Assembly (NCBI RefSeq): GCF_001613065.1
Contig: NZ_BDBQ01000083.1
Coordinates: 1-64,000, forward strand
Direction: 5' to 3'
DNA from: Nocardia miyunensis NBRC 108239
Lineage (GTDB): Bacteria; Actinomycetota; Actinomycetes; Mycobacteriales; Mycobacteriaceae
DNA length: 64,000 bases
Position 1 is the first letter of the stretch. Every line of letters begins with the position of its first letter. The notes under the pieces are model-generated. The model was not told where the DNA came from. It ran no database searches and saw only the letters and a list, made by a program, of their open reading frames with translations. Positions 33,240 through 41,119 of the stretch are shown here, in pieces. A program made the translations under genes and the position numbers.

Positions 33240-33623
33240 GCGTTGGGGTGTAACGAGAGTCGCTGTCTCGGGGCGCAGGGCGACTTTCGAGCGATGCGTT
33301 GTGTAGGTCGGAGGACTCGCGATGCGGGCCCTCCGACCTGTCCCGACCGCGTTGCGGGCCGGTTCCATTCTCGCGATAGACGCGGGGTCGCAACGAGCGT
33401 CGCCGTCGATACCGAGAGGGGCCGCCCGGGATGCACGGCTCGACATCCGACGACACCGTCGTACGTTGAACTCGAGTTCTCCCGCGGGGAGATCGCCGCC
33501 TGACGGAAGGGGGCTGCCCCGCGGCGGGGTCCAGGTCGACGGCAGTGGCGGTGCTGTGGCGCAACGGAATTCCGGCCGATGAATGCGATGATCGCCGGGA
33601 CATTGCCGCGAAGGAGGGTGCAC
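33240..33623 (+). other. Gap with a terminator-like hairpin
   Basis: A 10-bp perfect stem (33305-33314 with 33330-33339) with a 15-base loop lies 66 bp after the GT39 stop and may terminate it. No gene was seen in the rest. Confidence 0.5.
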
Positions 33624-34487
33624 ATGACGATCGGAATTCCGGGTATCCGGGTCGGGCACTGGTCCGATCCGGCCGCGCAGACCGGCTGCACGGTGCTGAC
33701 GTTGCCGGAACACACCACGGCCTCGTGCGAGGTGCGCGGCGGGGCGCCGGCGAGTCGCGAGCTGGATGCGCTCGCGGTGGACAAGGCCGCGGTCACGATC
33801 GACGCGATCGTGCTGACCGGCGGGTCCGCCTTCGGTCTGGCCGCCGCCGACGGGGTGCTGCGCTACCTCGAGGAGCAGGGCCGGGGCGTGCCGACCCCGG
33901 CCGGGCCGGTGCCGCTGGTGCCGACCATGGCCCTGTTCGATCTGGCCGCGGGCGATCCGTCCGCCCGGCCGACCGCCGAGCACGGTTACGCCGCCGCGCA
34001 GGCCGCCGCCGGTGCGCAGATCCTGCGCGGGCGCGTCGGCGCGGGGACCGGTGCGTACACCTCGCAGTGGCGCGGTGAGCGACGACGTCCCGGCGGAATC
34101 GGTTATGCCGAGCGAACATTGGGCCCACTGGTGGTCGGGGCGCTGTGCGCGGTGAACGCCTTCGGCGATATCGACGACGGCCGCGCGGACATCTCCCTCG
34201 ACGCCGTCGCGATCATGGGCGAACCCTTCGAATTCGACACCTCCCGCACCCACACCACGATCGGCGCGGTCCTGACCAACGCCCGCCTCGACAAAACCGG
34301 CTGCCTGATCGCCGCCCAGGGAGCCCACGACGGCCTGGCTCGCGCCCTGACCCCACCGCACACCCGCTACGACGGCGACGGATTCATAGCCGCGGCAACG
34401 GGTTCGGTCGAGGCCCACGTCGACACCGTGCGTCTGATGGCGGTCGCTGCGGTCACCGAAGCCATTCGGTCGGTCGCCGTGGAGTGA
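33624..34487 (+). CDS. P1 (DmpA-type) Ntn-hydrolase peptidase
   Basis: This 287-residue protein belongs to the P1 family (DmpA/BapA L-aminopeptidases), which self-cleave into two chains. ATG 33624 follows AAGGAGGG at ideal distance. Family segments are GIPGIRVGHWSDPAAQTGCT, IVLTGGSAFGLAAADGVLRY and the cleavage region SRTHTTIGAVLTNARLDKTG, whose Thr would be the nucleophile. AAQGAHDGLARALTPPHT and DGDGFIAAATG follow near the end. The enzyme is cytoplasmic with no signal peptide. Its 3' end is repeated twice downstream in decayed form. Confidence 0.88.
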   Translation: MTIGIPGIRVGHWSDPAAQTGCTVLTLPEHTTASCEVRGGAPASRELDALAVDKAAVTIDAIVLTGGSAFGLAAADGVLRYLEEQGRGVPTPAGPVPLVPTMALFDLAAGDPSARPTAEHGYAAAQAAAGAQILRGRVGAGTGAYTSQWRGERRRPGGIGYAERTLGPLVVGALCAVNAFGDIDDGRADISLDAVAIMGEPFEFDTSRTHTTIGAVLTNARLDKTGCLIAAQGAHDGLARALTPPHTRYDGDGFIAAATGSVEAHVDTVRLMAVAAVTEAIRSVAVE

Positions 34488-34800
34488 GCTGGATGCACTG
34501 TTGCGGTGTCGAGTTCGGTTGCGGCCATCGGTCCGGTGGCAGCGGACCGGACCCGAATCGGCACTGTTCGTCTGATGGCCGCGGCGGCGTTGTGGCGCAA
34601 GCCGTTCGGTCGGTGGCCGCGAGGTGAGTTGGATTCACTGCGATGGTGAGGGGTTCGGTTGCCGCGGCTCGTCCGTTCGGTGGAGCGGCCGAGCCCGATT
34701 CATCGCAGCGGCAACGGGTTCGGCATCCGCGCATCGCGATGTCGCTCGGTTGCGGGCGTCGTCGCGTCGATCCGATCGGGCAGTGCGGGGGCGTCGACTT
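34488..34800 (+). repeat. Two decayed direct copies of the P1 peptidase gene's 3' end
   Basis: Copy 1 (about 34569-34660) repeats CGTCTGATGG, then a CCATTCGGTCGGT-like segment, then GTGAG.TGGAT.CACTG and GTTCGGTTGC of the gene end and trailer (34431-34525), about 75% identical by eye. Copy 2 (about 34690-34790) repeats the preceding segment: it reads GFIAAATGSASAHRDVARL against GFIAAATGSVEAHVDTVRL of the gene. Both are frameshifted and non-coding. The block ends at the 3' end of the convergent tetR gene. Confidence 0.75.
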
Positions 34801-34826
34801 CCGTTGCCTCGGAGTGGGTCCGTCGG

Positions 34827-35438
34827 TCAGCCGACGACGATGGGGACGATGTACTGCTGGGCGAAGGTCTCCAGGTCGTCCGTGGTGTCGAGAGTGACCG
34901 TGCCGACGGGCTGGAGGATCAGGGAATGCACTATGCGGCAGCAGATTTCGGCCCGTGTGCTCAGGTCGGGGATGTCGGGTAGGGCGCGTTCGCGCAGGGC
35001 TTGGCGCAGGATGGCGGTGCTGGCCGTGGAGGCCATGGTGAAGAAGGACGCCCCATCAGTGGTGAGTTGGGGTAGCAGACGATCGGGTTCCAGTGCGATC
35101 ATGCGCTCGACCAGTGGATGGGTGCGCCAGCGCGTGACGACCGTGACGAAGACCGCGGTCACCACGGATTCGATGGTGGCGTGCTGTGCGGGCAGTTCGC
35201 GTAGTTCGGCCAGGACGCCCTGCACCTCCCGCGCGGTCACCGAACGCACCAGATCCTCCCGGGAGCCGATACGCCGATAGACCGTGACCCGATCGACCTC
35301 GGCCTGGCGGGCCACGTCCTCGATGGTCGTCTTCTTGACGCCGAGACGCTGGAACTGCACGAGGGCGGCGTCGAGGATGCGCCCCTCGATGGACTCGGTC
35401 TTGGGCGCTTCTTTCGAGGTCCGAGAGGCGGTGGGCAT
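34827..35438 (-). CDS. TetR-family transcriptional regulator
   Basis: This 203-residue regulator has a TetR helix-turn-helix at about residues 18-63 (GRILDAALVQFQRLGVKKTT, IEDVARQAEVDRVTVYRRIG). A helical ligand domain of about 140 residues follows. It is divergent from the oxidative operon starting at 35536 and is separated from it by 97 bp containing two inverted repeats. It most likely represses that operon; the inducer is presumably a substrate of the pathway. Confidence 0.88.
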   Translation of the reverse strand: MPTASRTSKEAPKTESIEGRILDAALVQFQRLGVKKTTIEDVARQAEVDRVTVYRRIGSREDLVRSVTAREVQGVLAELRELPAQHATIESVVTAVFVTVVTRWRTHPLVERMIALEPDRLLPQLTTDGASFFTMASTASTAILRQALRERALPDIPDLSTRAEICCRIVHSLILQPVGTVTLDTTDDLETFAQQYIVPIVVG

Positions 35439-35464
35439 ACTTCGACGCTAGCAGCTCCCGCGTC

Positions 35465-35500
35465 GATTGCAACAATCTTCATCGATTTGTTGCTGCAACA
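35465..35500. promoter_or_regulatory. Paired inverted repeats, candidate TetR operators
   Basis: GATTG-CAA-CAATC (35465-35477) and TGTTGC-T-GCAACA (35488-35500) lie in the divergent spacer, centres 23 bp apart. Both share a CAACA/TTGCAA theme, and TTGCAATGC follows at 35511. This is typical spacing for TetR dimers. Binding is inferred. Confidence 0.6.
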
Positions 35501-35535
35501 TTGCAATGCGATTTGTGGTCTTGTACGGTCGGGGC

Positions 35536-36417
35536 ATGGCTTATGACGGTGCGGCATCGCACCCCTACCGGGAAGAAGCGCACGCGATCCACCCGCGGGA
35601 CGTCCACTTCGACTTCTCGTCGGTGCCGATGCACTACATTCCCGGAGAAGTTCTGGCGACCCATGTCACGAATGTGATGCATCTGGTTCTGCCGGAAGGG
35701 GAGCGGGCGATGGCCGCGTGCCTCGGCGAGGCGCTGCCGTACATCGACGACGAGCGCCTACGCGAAGAGGTGACCGGATTCATCGGTCAGGAGTCGATGC
35801 ACGCCAGCAGCCACGAGGGTGCGCGCAAGCATCTGCAGTCCATCGGTCTGGACGTGGAGTCCTATGTGTCGAAGGTCGCCTGGCTCGTCGACCGGGTGCT
35901 GGGTGATCACGGCCTGAGCGGGCGGGCCAAGGAGCAATGGCTGCGCGAACGTCTCGGGTTGTTCGCCGGGATGGAACATTTCACCGCCGTCATCGGCGAA
36001 TGGCTGCTCGAGTCCGAGGTGCTCGCCGAGCTGGGCATGCACCCGACGATGCTGGATCTGGTGCGCTGGCACGGCGCGGAGGAGGTCGAGCACCGCAGCG
36101 TGGTGTTCGACGCCTATATGCACGTCGACGGCGGATACGCCCGCCGGTTCCGCACCGGCCTGCTGGCCAGTGGTCTGCTGCTGCCGCTGTTCATCTTCTC
36201 GACCGCATACCTGTACCGCAAGGATCCGAGCCCGGCCAAGGGCCGGTACTGGCTCCGGCAATTCGCCAGTGCCACCGCGCGCGGCGTGATTCCGAGCTTC
36301 ACCACGTTCTTCACCGAGATGCCGCGGTATCTGAGCCGCAATTTCCACCCCTCGCAGCTGGGATCGATGGACAGCGCACTGCGTTATCTGGCGCATTCCC
36401 CGGCGGCTCGCGGATGA
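35536..36417 (+). CDS. PF10118-type protein annotated as metal-dependent hydrolase; probable di-iron ferritin-like enzyme
   Basis: This 293-residue protein belongs to the group usually labelled predicted metal-dependent hydrolase. Its motif pattern looks more like a four-helix di-iron carboxylate site: Glu54/Glu56 (LPEGERAMA), ExxH at Glu86-His89 (GQESMHASSH), Glu147 (GMEHFTAVIGEWLLE), and a second ExxH at Glu183-His186 (HGAEEVEHRSVVFDAY). A hydrophobic segment at about 208-226 could anchor it to the membrane. It is the first gene of a five-gene operon and overlaps the next gene, a VanB-type reductase, by 4 bp. An oxygenase role fed by that reductase is therefore plausible; this is inference. 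Confidence 0.8.
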   Translation: MAYDGAASHPYREEAHAIHPRDVHFDFSSVPMHYIPGEVLATHVTNVMHLVLPEGERAMAACLGEALPYIDDERLREEVTGFIGQESMHASSHEGARKHLQSIGLDVESYVSKVAWLVDRVLGDHGLSGRAKEQWLRERLGLFAGMEHFTAVIGEWLLESEVLAELGMHPTMLDLVRWHGAEEVEHRSVVFDAYMHVDGGYARRFRTGLLASGLLLPLFIFSTAYLYRKDPSPAKGRYWLRQFASATARGVIPSFTTFFTEMPRYLSRNFHPSQLGSMDSALRYLAHSPAARG

Positions 36418-37502
36418 GCGGGTCAGGGTCCGGGACGGTCGCGCCGGCCGAGGTCGTCGCGGAGGTGACCGCCGAGCGCGCCGGTGTGGACAAGGCCATG
36501 GTCGCCCTGCGGGCCCTGGGCGTGGTGATGGACGTGTACAAGAAGGTCGTGACCGCGCCCGCGGTATCCCGGCCGAATCCGTTGCGGCGCAGTGGATTCG
36601 ATCTGGACGTTCTGGTCGAGTCGGTCCGCGGCGAGGCGCGGGACGTGGTCAGCCTTACCCTGATCCGGCCCGGCGGCGCACCGCTGCCGTCGTGGCGCCC
36701 CGGGTCGCACGTCGATGTCTTCCTGCCCTCGGGACAGCAGCGGCAGTACTCGCTGTGCGGCAATCCGCGCGATCGGTTCCGCTATCGAATCGCGGTGCGC
36801 CGCATCGCCGATGGCGACGGCGGATCGCGGGAGATGCACACGTTGCGGCCGGGTGATCGGCTGCGGTTGCGCGGCCCGCGCAACGCGTTCACCTTCGTGG
36901 AGACCGCGCCGTCCTATCTGTTCGTGGCCGCCGGTATCGGGATCACGCCGATCCTGCCGATGGCACACGCGGCCGGATCCCGTGGGCGGCTGGTGTACCT
37001 GGGCCGGTCCCGCGAGAGTATGCCGTTCCTGGACGAACTGCCCGAGGGCGCGGAGGTCCGCACCGACGACGAGCACGGCATCCCGGATATCGCCGCCATC
37101 CTCGCCGAGGCCGAACCCGGTGCGGCGGTGTATGTTTGCGGCCCGCCGCCGGTGCTGGACACCGCGCAGCGTCGCCTGTTCGAGCTGAATCCGTCGGGAT
37201 CGCTGCACACCGAACGCTTTTCGCCGCTGCCCGTGCGGGACGGCCGCGAATTCGATGTGACACTGGCGCGTTCGGGCCGCACGGTTCGGGTGGGCGCGCA
37301 GGAGACCACGCTCGCGGCGATCCAGCGCGTGAAACCCGATGCGGCGTACTCCTGCCGCCAGGGCTTCTGCGGCACCTGCAAGTCCGGTGTGCTCTCCGGC
37401 GCGGTCGACCACCGCGACCGCCTGCTGTCGGACGCCGACCGTGCGGACCACATGCTGGTGTGCGTCTCCCGCTGCGACGGCCCCCTCGTACTCGATCTGT
37501 AG
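36414..37502 (+). CDS. PDR/VanB-type FMN/2Fe-2S oxidoreductase
   Basis: This 362-residue reductase has a flavin domain first (WRPGSHVDVFLPSGQQRQYS, where the R-x-Y-S binds flavin). A NAD(P) domain follows (AAGIGITPILPMAH, VYVCGPPPVL), then a C-terminal plant-type ferredoxin domain with CRQGFCGTCKSGVLSG and a fourth Cys in HMLVCVSRC. This is the phthalate dioxygenase reductase/VanB order. It passes electrons from NAD(P)H to an oxygenase. The ATG at 36414 overlaps the stop of the di-iron-like protein. The first 60 or so residues are an extra N-terminal extension. Confidence 0.9.
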   Translation: MSGSGSGTVAPAEVVAEVTAERAGVDKAMVALRALGVVMDVYKKVVTAPAVSRPNPLRRSGFDLDVLVESVRGEARDVVSLTLIRPGGAPLPSWRPGSHVDVFLPSGQQRQYSLCGNPRDRFRYRIAVRRIADGDGGSREMHTLRPGDRLRLRGPRNAFTFVETAPSYLFVAAGIGITPILPMAHAAGSRGRLVYLGRSRESMPFLDELPEGAEVRTDDEHGIPDIAAILAEAEPGAAVYVCGPPPVLDTAQRRLFELNPSGSLHTERFSPLPVRDGREFDVTLARSGRTVRVGAQETTLAAIQRVKPDAAYSCRQGFCGTCKSGVLSGAVDHRDRLLSDADRADHMLVCVSRCDGPLVLDL

Positions 37503-37526
37503 ATCCGCGAAAGGCTCACGGCCACA

Positions 37527-38027
37527 ATGACTCCACGCTTCACACTGGCCGCCTCGGACGACACGTTCCTGGCGACCGCCGCCCGCCGCTACGTGCATAC
37601 CGTCGACATATCCGCCGGCCCGCAAGAGGTCTGGGACATGCTGACCGCCGACGACGCGCTGGTGTCCTGGTCGACGGTGATCACCGCCTCGAAGTGGCTC
37701 TCGCCGAGGCCGTTCGGCGTCGGGACGACCCGGCTGGTCACCCTCGGCGGTGCGGTGCGGCTCGAGGAACGGTTCTATCGCTGGGATGAGGGCGAACGCA
37801 TGACGTTCACCGTCGACGCCGCCTCGATTCCCGGGCTGCGGCGTTTCGCGGAGGATCTGGTGCTGCAACGCACCTCCGGCGGAACCCGGCTGACCTGGAC
37901 GTTCGCCCTCGAGGGCAATCCGCTGCTGCGACCGCTGCTCGGCGTGGCGAGTCCGGTGAACAACATCGTCACCCGGAGCATCGCGCAGGGCATCACGGCC
38001 AAGGCGCAGCAGGAGGCGCGGCGATGA
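37527..38027 (+). CDS. SRPBCC-family (polyketide cyclase-like) protein
   Basis: This 166-residue START-like fold protein has the pattern VHTVDISAGPQEVWDMLTAD early, YRWDEGERMTFTVDA in the middle, and TRLTWTFALEGNPLLRP before the final helix. Such proteins bind hydrophobic ligands or catalyse cyclisations or dehydrations. It lies 24 bp after the reductase gene and overlaps the monooxygenase ATG by 4 bp. A substrate-handling role within the operon is likely but unproven. Confidence 0.85.
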   Translation: MTPRFTLAASDDTFLATAARRYVHTVDISAGPQEVWDMLTADDALVSWSTVITASKWLSPRPFGVGTTRLVTLGGAVRLEERFYRWDEGERMTFTVDAASIPGLRRFAEDLVLQRTSGGTRLTWTFALEGNPLLRPLLGVASPVNNIVTRSIAQGITAKAQQEARR

Positions 38028-39478
38028 GCGCCGAACATCATCGAATCGTCATCCTCGGCGCGGGTTTCGGCGGAATCGGCCTCGCGATCAAGTTGCGCGA
38101 GGCGGGATTCGAGGATCTGGTGCTGCTCGAGCGGGCCGACGATCTGGGCGGCACCTGGCAGGCCAACACCTATCCGGGTTGCGCCTGCGATGTGCCCTCG
38201 CAACTGTACAGCTACTCGTTCGCGCCCAATCCGAACTGGACGCGCACCTACGGCCGGCAGCGCGAGATCCTCGACTACATCCGTTCGGTGGCAACCGAGC
38301 ACGACGTGGTCCGGCACATCCGGCTGGGCACCGAGATGCTCGGGGCGCGCTGGGACGAACAGGCGTCGCTGTGGCGCATCGAGACCTCGCGCGGCGATCT
38401 CACCGCCGACTTCTTCATCTCTGCCGCGGGGATTTTCGCCGAGGCGAAGCTCCCGTCGGTGCCCGGACTGGACACCTTCGAGGGCAAGACCTTCCACTCG
38501 CTGCACTGGGATCACGAGCACGATCTGTCCGGTGAGCGCGTCGCGGTGATCGGTACCGGGGCCTCGGCGGTGCAATTCGTGCCGGAGATCGCGCCGAAAG
38601 TGGCCGAGCTGACGGTGTTCCAGCGTTCCGCACCCTGGATCGTGCCGCGCATGGACCGCGCCACCCTCGGTTTCGAGCGTTTCCTGCTGCGACGATTTCC
38701 GCTGGCGCGGAAGACGGTTCGCGGCACCTGGTACACCCTGATCGAGAGCTTCGGGCTGGTCGGCTTCGTGGACAACCGATTCCGGCATCCGTTCGAGCTG
38801 ATGGGGCGGTACCAGCTGCGGCGGCAGATCCGCGATCTCGGGCTGCGCCGGAAGGTGACGCCGGACTACATCATCGGCTGCAAGCGCGCGATCTTCTCCG
38901 ACGCGTATCTGCCCGCGCTCGACCGCGACAACGTCGAGGTGGTCACCGACGGAATCGCCGAGGTCCGGGCGCACTCCATCGTGACCCACGCCGGGGACGA
39001 GATTCCGGTGGACACCATCATCTTCGGCACCGGATTCGCGCCCATCCCGACCGCGTTCGGCCGGATCATCGGGCGCGAGGACGTATCCATCGCGGATCTG
39101 TATCACAAACGGCCGCAGACCTATCTGGGCACGAGCGTCGCCGGATTCCCCAACTTCTTCTGCACGCTGGGACCGTTCGGTGCGGCGGGCAATCAGTCCG
39201 CGATCTTCATGATCGAATCGCAGATCGCCTACATCGTGGACGCGCTGTCGACCGTGCGGGAGCGTGCGGCGTCGCGGGTCGAGGTGCGCGCGGAGGTGCA
39301 GGACGCCTTCGTCGAGGAGATGCGCGAACGCAGTGCGGCCACGGTCTGGCTCACCGGCGGATGCCAGGGCTACTACACCACTCCCGAGGGACAGAACGCG
39401 GGCTTGTATCCGAGCTGGAGCTTCGAATACCGCCGTCGCACAAGTAAATTCGATGCCGACGCGTACGAGGTGGCGTGA
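38024..39478 (+). CDS. Baeyer-Villiger-type flavin monooxygenase
   Basis: This 484-residue FAD/NADPH monooxygenase has the first Rossmann motif GAGFGGIG at about 12-19, a second GTGASAVQFVPEIAP near 182, and the type I BVMO fingerprint FEGKTFHSLHWDHEHD (FxGxxxHxxxWD). It inserts oxygen next to a ketone carbonyl or oxidises S/N. YPGCACDVPSQLYSYSF and LTGGCQGYY are typical of mycobacterial and nocardial members. It sits fourth in the TetR-controlled operon. Substrate unknown, possibly a long-chain or cyclic ketone. Confidence 0.92.
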   Translation: MSAEHHRIVILGAGFGGIGLAIKLREAGFEDLVLLERADDLGGTWQANTYPGCACDVPSQLYSYSFAPNPNWTRTYGRQREILDYIRSVATEHDVVRHIRLGTEMLGARWDEQASLWRIETSRGDLTADFFISAAGIFAEAKLPSVPGLDTFEGKTFHSLHWDHEHDLSGERVAVIGTGASAVQFVPEIAPKVAELTVFQRSAPWIVPRMDRATLGFERFLLRRFPLARKTVRGTWYTLIESFGLVGFVDNRFRHPFELMGRYQLRRQIRDLGLRRKVTPDYIIGCKRAIFSDAYLPALDRDNVEVVTDGIAEVRAHSIVTHAGDEIPVDTIIFGTGFAPIPTAFGRIIGREDVSIADLYHKRPQTYLGTSVAGFPNFFCTLGPFGAAGNQSAIFMIESQIAYIVDALSTVRERAASRVEVRAEVQDAFVEEMRERSAATVWLTGGCQGYYTTPEGQNAGLYPSWSFEYRRRTSKFDADAYEVA

Positions 39479-40365
39479 TGGGACTTCTCCGAATCCCGGG
39501 CTTCGGCTCGGCCGGGTACGACGTGGCGGGCAAGGTCGCGCTGGTCACCGGTGCGGGACAGGGGATCGGCCGCGAGCTCGTACGGATCCTGCACGAGCGC
39601 GGCGCGATCGTCGTCGTGGTCGACATCGATACCGAGGCCGCGCTGCGGGTCGCGCGTGAATTGCGCACGCGCACACTGTCGATCGGCGCGGACGTCGCGG
39701 ATCGCGCGCAGATGGCGACGGCCGTCGACCAGGTGATCGAACAGTTCGGCCGCCTCGATGTGGTCGTGGCGAATGCCGGTGTGACCCCGGTGCCCTCGAC
39801 CGTGCGCGCGATGGATCCGGCCGATTTCGACCGGGTGATGAGTATCAATCTCACCGGTGCGTTCAATACCGTGCACCCGGCGCTGGATCACATCGTGCGT
39901 TCGCGCGGGCATGTCGCGGTGGTGTCCTCCTGCGCGGCCTTCGCACCCGGGATGGGCGGTTCGCCGTACATGATCAGCAAGGCCGCGGTCGAGCAGATGG
40001 GCCGCGCGTTGCGCGTGGAGCTGGCCGCCTCGGGAGCCAGTGCCGGGGTCGCGTATTTCGGCATCGTCGAAACGGCCATGACCCACGACATGCTCGACGC
40101 CGACGACCTGGGCCGCCGCATCGACGGCCTGCTGCCCTGGCCGCTGAACCACCGCATCACCGCCACCCAGGCCGCCCGCACCATCGCCGACGGCATCGGC
40201 CGCCGCGCCGCCCGCACGGTGGCCCCCGCCAGCTGGGAGCCCTATGCCCTGTTCCGCGGTGCGATCAACGTCGTCCTGGACGCCAAACTCGCCGCCGATT
40301 CGACCGTCCACCAACTCATTCGCGAGATCGAGCAGAGAAGGAGATCGCAGCCGGTATCCGAATGA
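39478..40365 (+). CDS. Short-chain dehydrogenase/reductase
   Basis: This 295-residue SDR has the cofactor motif TGAGQGIG at about 26-33, NAGV in the middle, and the catalytic S...YxxxK in VSSCAAFAPG then SPYMISK. The Asp in VVVVDIDTEAA after beta-2 favours NAD+. Its ATG overlaps the last base of the monooxygenase stop. It could supply the ketone for the Baeyer-Villiger step by oxidising an alcohol, or reduce a product. It is the last gene of the operon, and its 3' end recurs downstream in decayed form. Confidence 0.92.
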   Translation: MGLLRIPGFGSAGYDVAGKVALVTGAGQGIGRELVRILHERGAIVVVVDIDTEAALRVARELRTRTLSIGADVADRAQMATAVDQVIEQFGRLDVVVANAGVTPVPSTVRAMDPADFDRVMSINLTGAFNTVHPALDHIVRSRGHVAVVSSCAAFAPGMGGSPYMISKAAVEQMGRALRVELAASGASAGVAYFGIVETAMTHDMLDADDLGRRIDGLLPWPLNHRITATQAARTIADGIGRRAARTVAPASWEPYALFRGAINVVLDAKLAADSTVHQLIREIEQRRRSQPVSE

Positions 40366-40668
40366 CCTGCGTGTGAACATGTTTCGCTGCGGCAATGGTC
40401 CCCGCAGGTCCGATCTACCTCGACGAGGACGCGGTGCGACGCCGACCGCGCCGCAGCTGGTATACGAAAGAAGTGCGTGTGAGCATATTTCGCGGTTCGA
40501 CCCGGTCCACGCGGTTCCGCTGGCGCAGATCCGAGTCGTCACCGAGAAGTACGCCACCGACATCGAAGCGCTCTACACCGCCACACTCTCCCCGAACGTG
40601 CACGAACCCGCCACCGCCCCTGCCCTCGCGCGGAACTGATATCCGATGCGCGTGAGATCAGATTCCGC
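40347..40668 (+). repeat. Three direct copies of the SDR gene's 3' end
   Basis: A 41-bp segment spanning the SDR stop codon (40347-40387) recurs at 40453-40493 with 34 of 41 bases identical, 106 bp away. A third, shorter and more decayed version lies at about 40632-40668. The common core is TGCGTGTGA followed by CATRTTTCGC. Only the first copy carries the functional stop. No gene is seen between the copies. Confidence 0.75.
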
Positions 40669-40749
40669 ACAAGCACATCCGCCTCGGTCCGGATCATCGG
40701 CCGGATGCGCGACGCGCCACGAGCAACACCCGCGACCGAGCCTCGAGCC

Positions 40750-41093
40750 GGAGCAGTTCCGCTGGGACACGACCTCGCCTCGCTCGAATGCGAATCGCCG
40801 CCGCTTGCGTTCCTCGTGGGTAACCGATCGGTTGATGTCATCGGGATCGACGGTGGCGCGTATCCCCTGTGGCACGGAGCAGTTCCGCTGGTGTGCGGCC
40901 CTGACCCGCTCGGATGCGAATCGCCGACTGCGGCGTTACCCGTGGCGAATCGACGGCTCGACGTCGGCGGAACCGTCTGTGCCGCAGGAGTATTCGATCG
41001 GCCGTCGAGTCGAGTGTGTACGTGTCGTCAGGGTGCGCGCGGAGTCGGAAGGGCTGTGCTCGGACCCGGCACACTGCGGCCAGGAGCAGTTCC
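40750..41093 (+). repeat. 126-bp direct repeats with GGAGCAGTTCC heads
   Basis: GGAGCAGTTCCGCTGG begins a unit at 40750 and again at 40876. The units share GCTCG.ATGCGAATCGCCG and a CGTGG..AA.CGA tail, and clearly align over about 100 bp. A third head, GGAGCAGTTCCGG, lies at 41083. The plus frame reads EQFRW...ANRRR-like repeats but has no convincing gene. The block separates the SDR tail repeats from the convergent Scr1-type regulator, whose 3' end it does not clearly resemble. Confidence 0.7.
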
Positions 41094-41119
41094 GGCGAGT
41101 GCGGTGTGCGGGGTCGGGC

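Noticed and set aside
31206..34418. 1070-codon open frame on the minus strand
   Set aside because: It spans two plus-strand genes with clear homology and the gap between them, and reads as Arg/Pro/Gly-rich noise.
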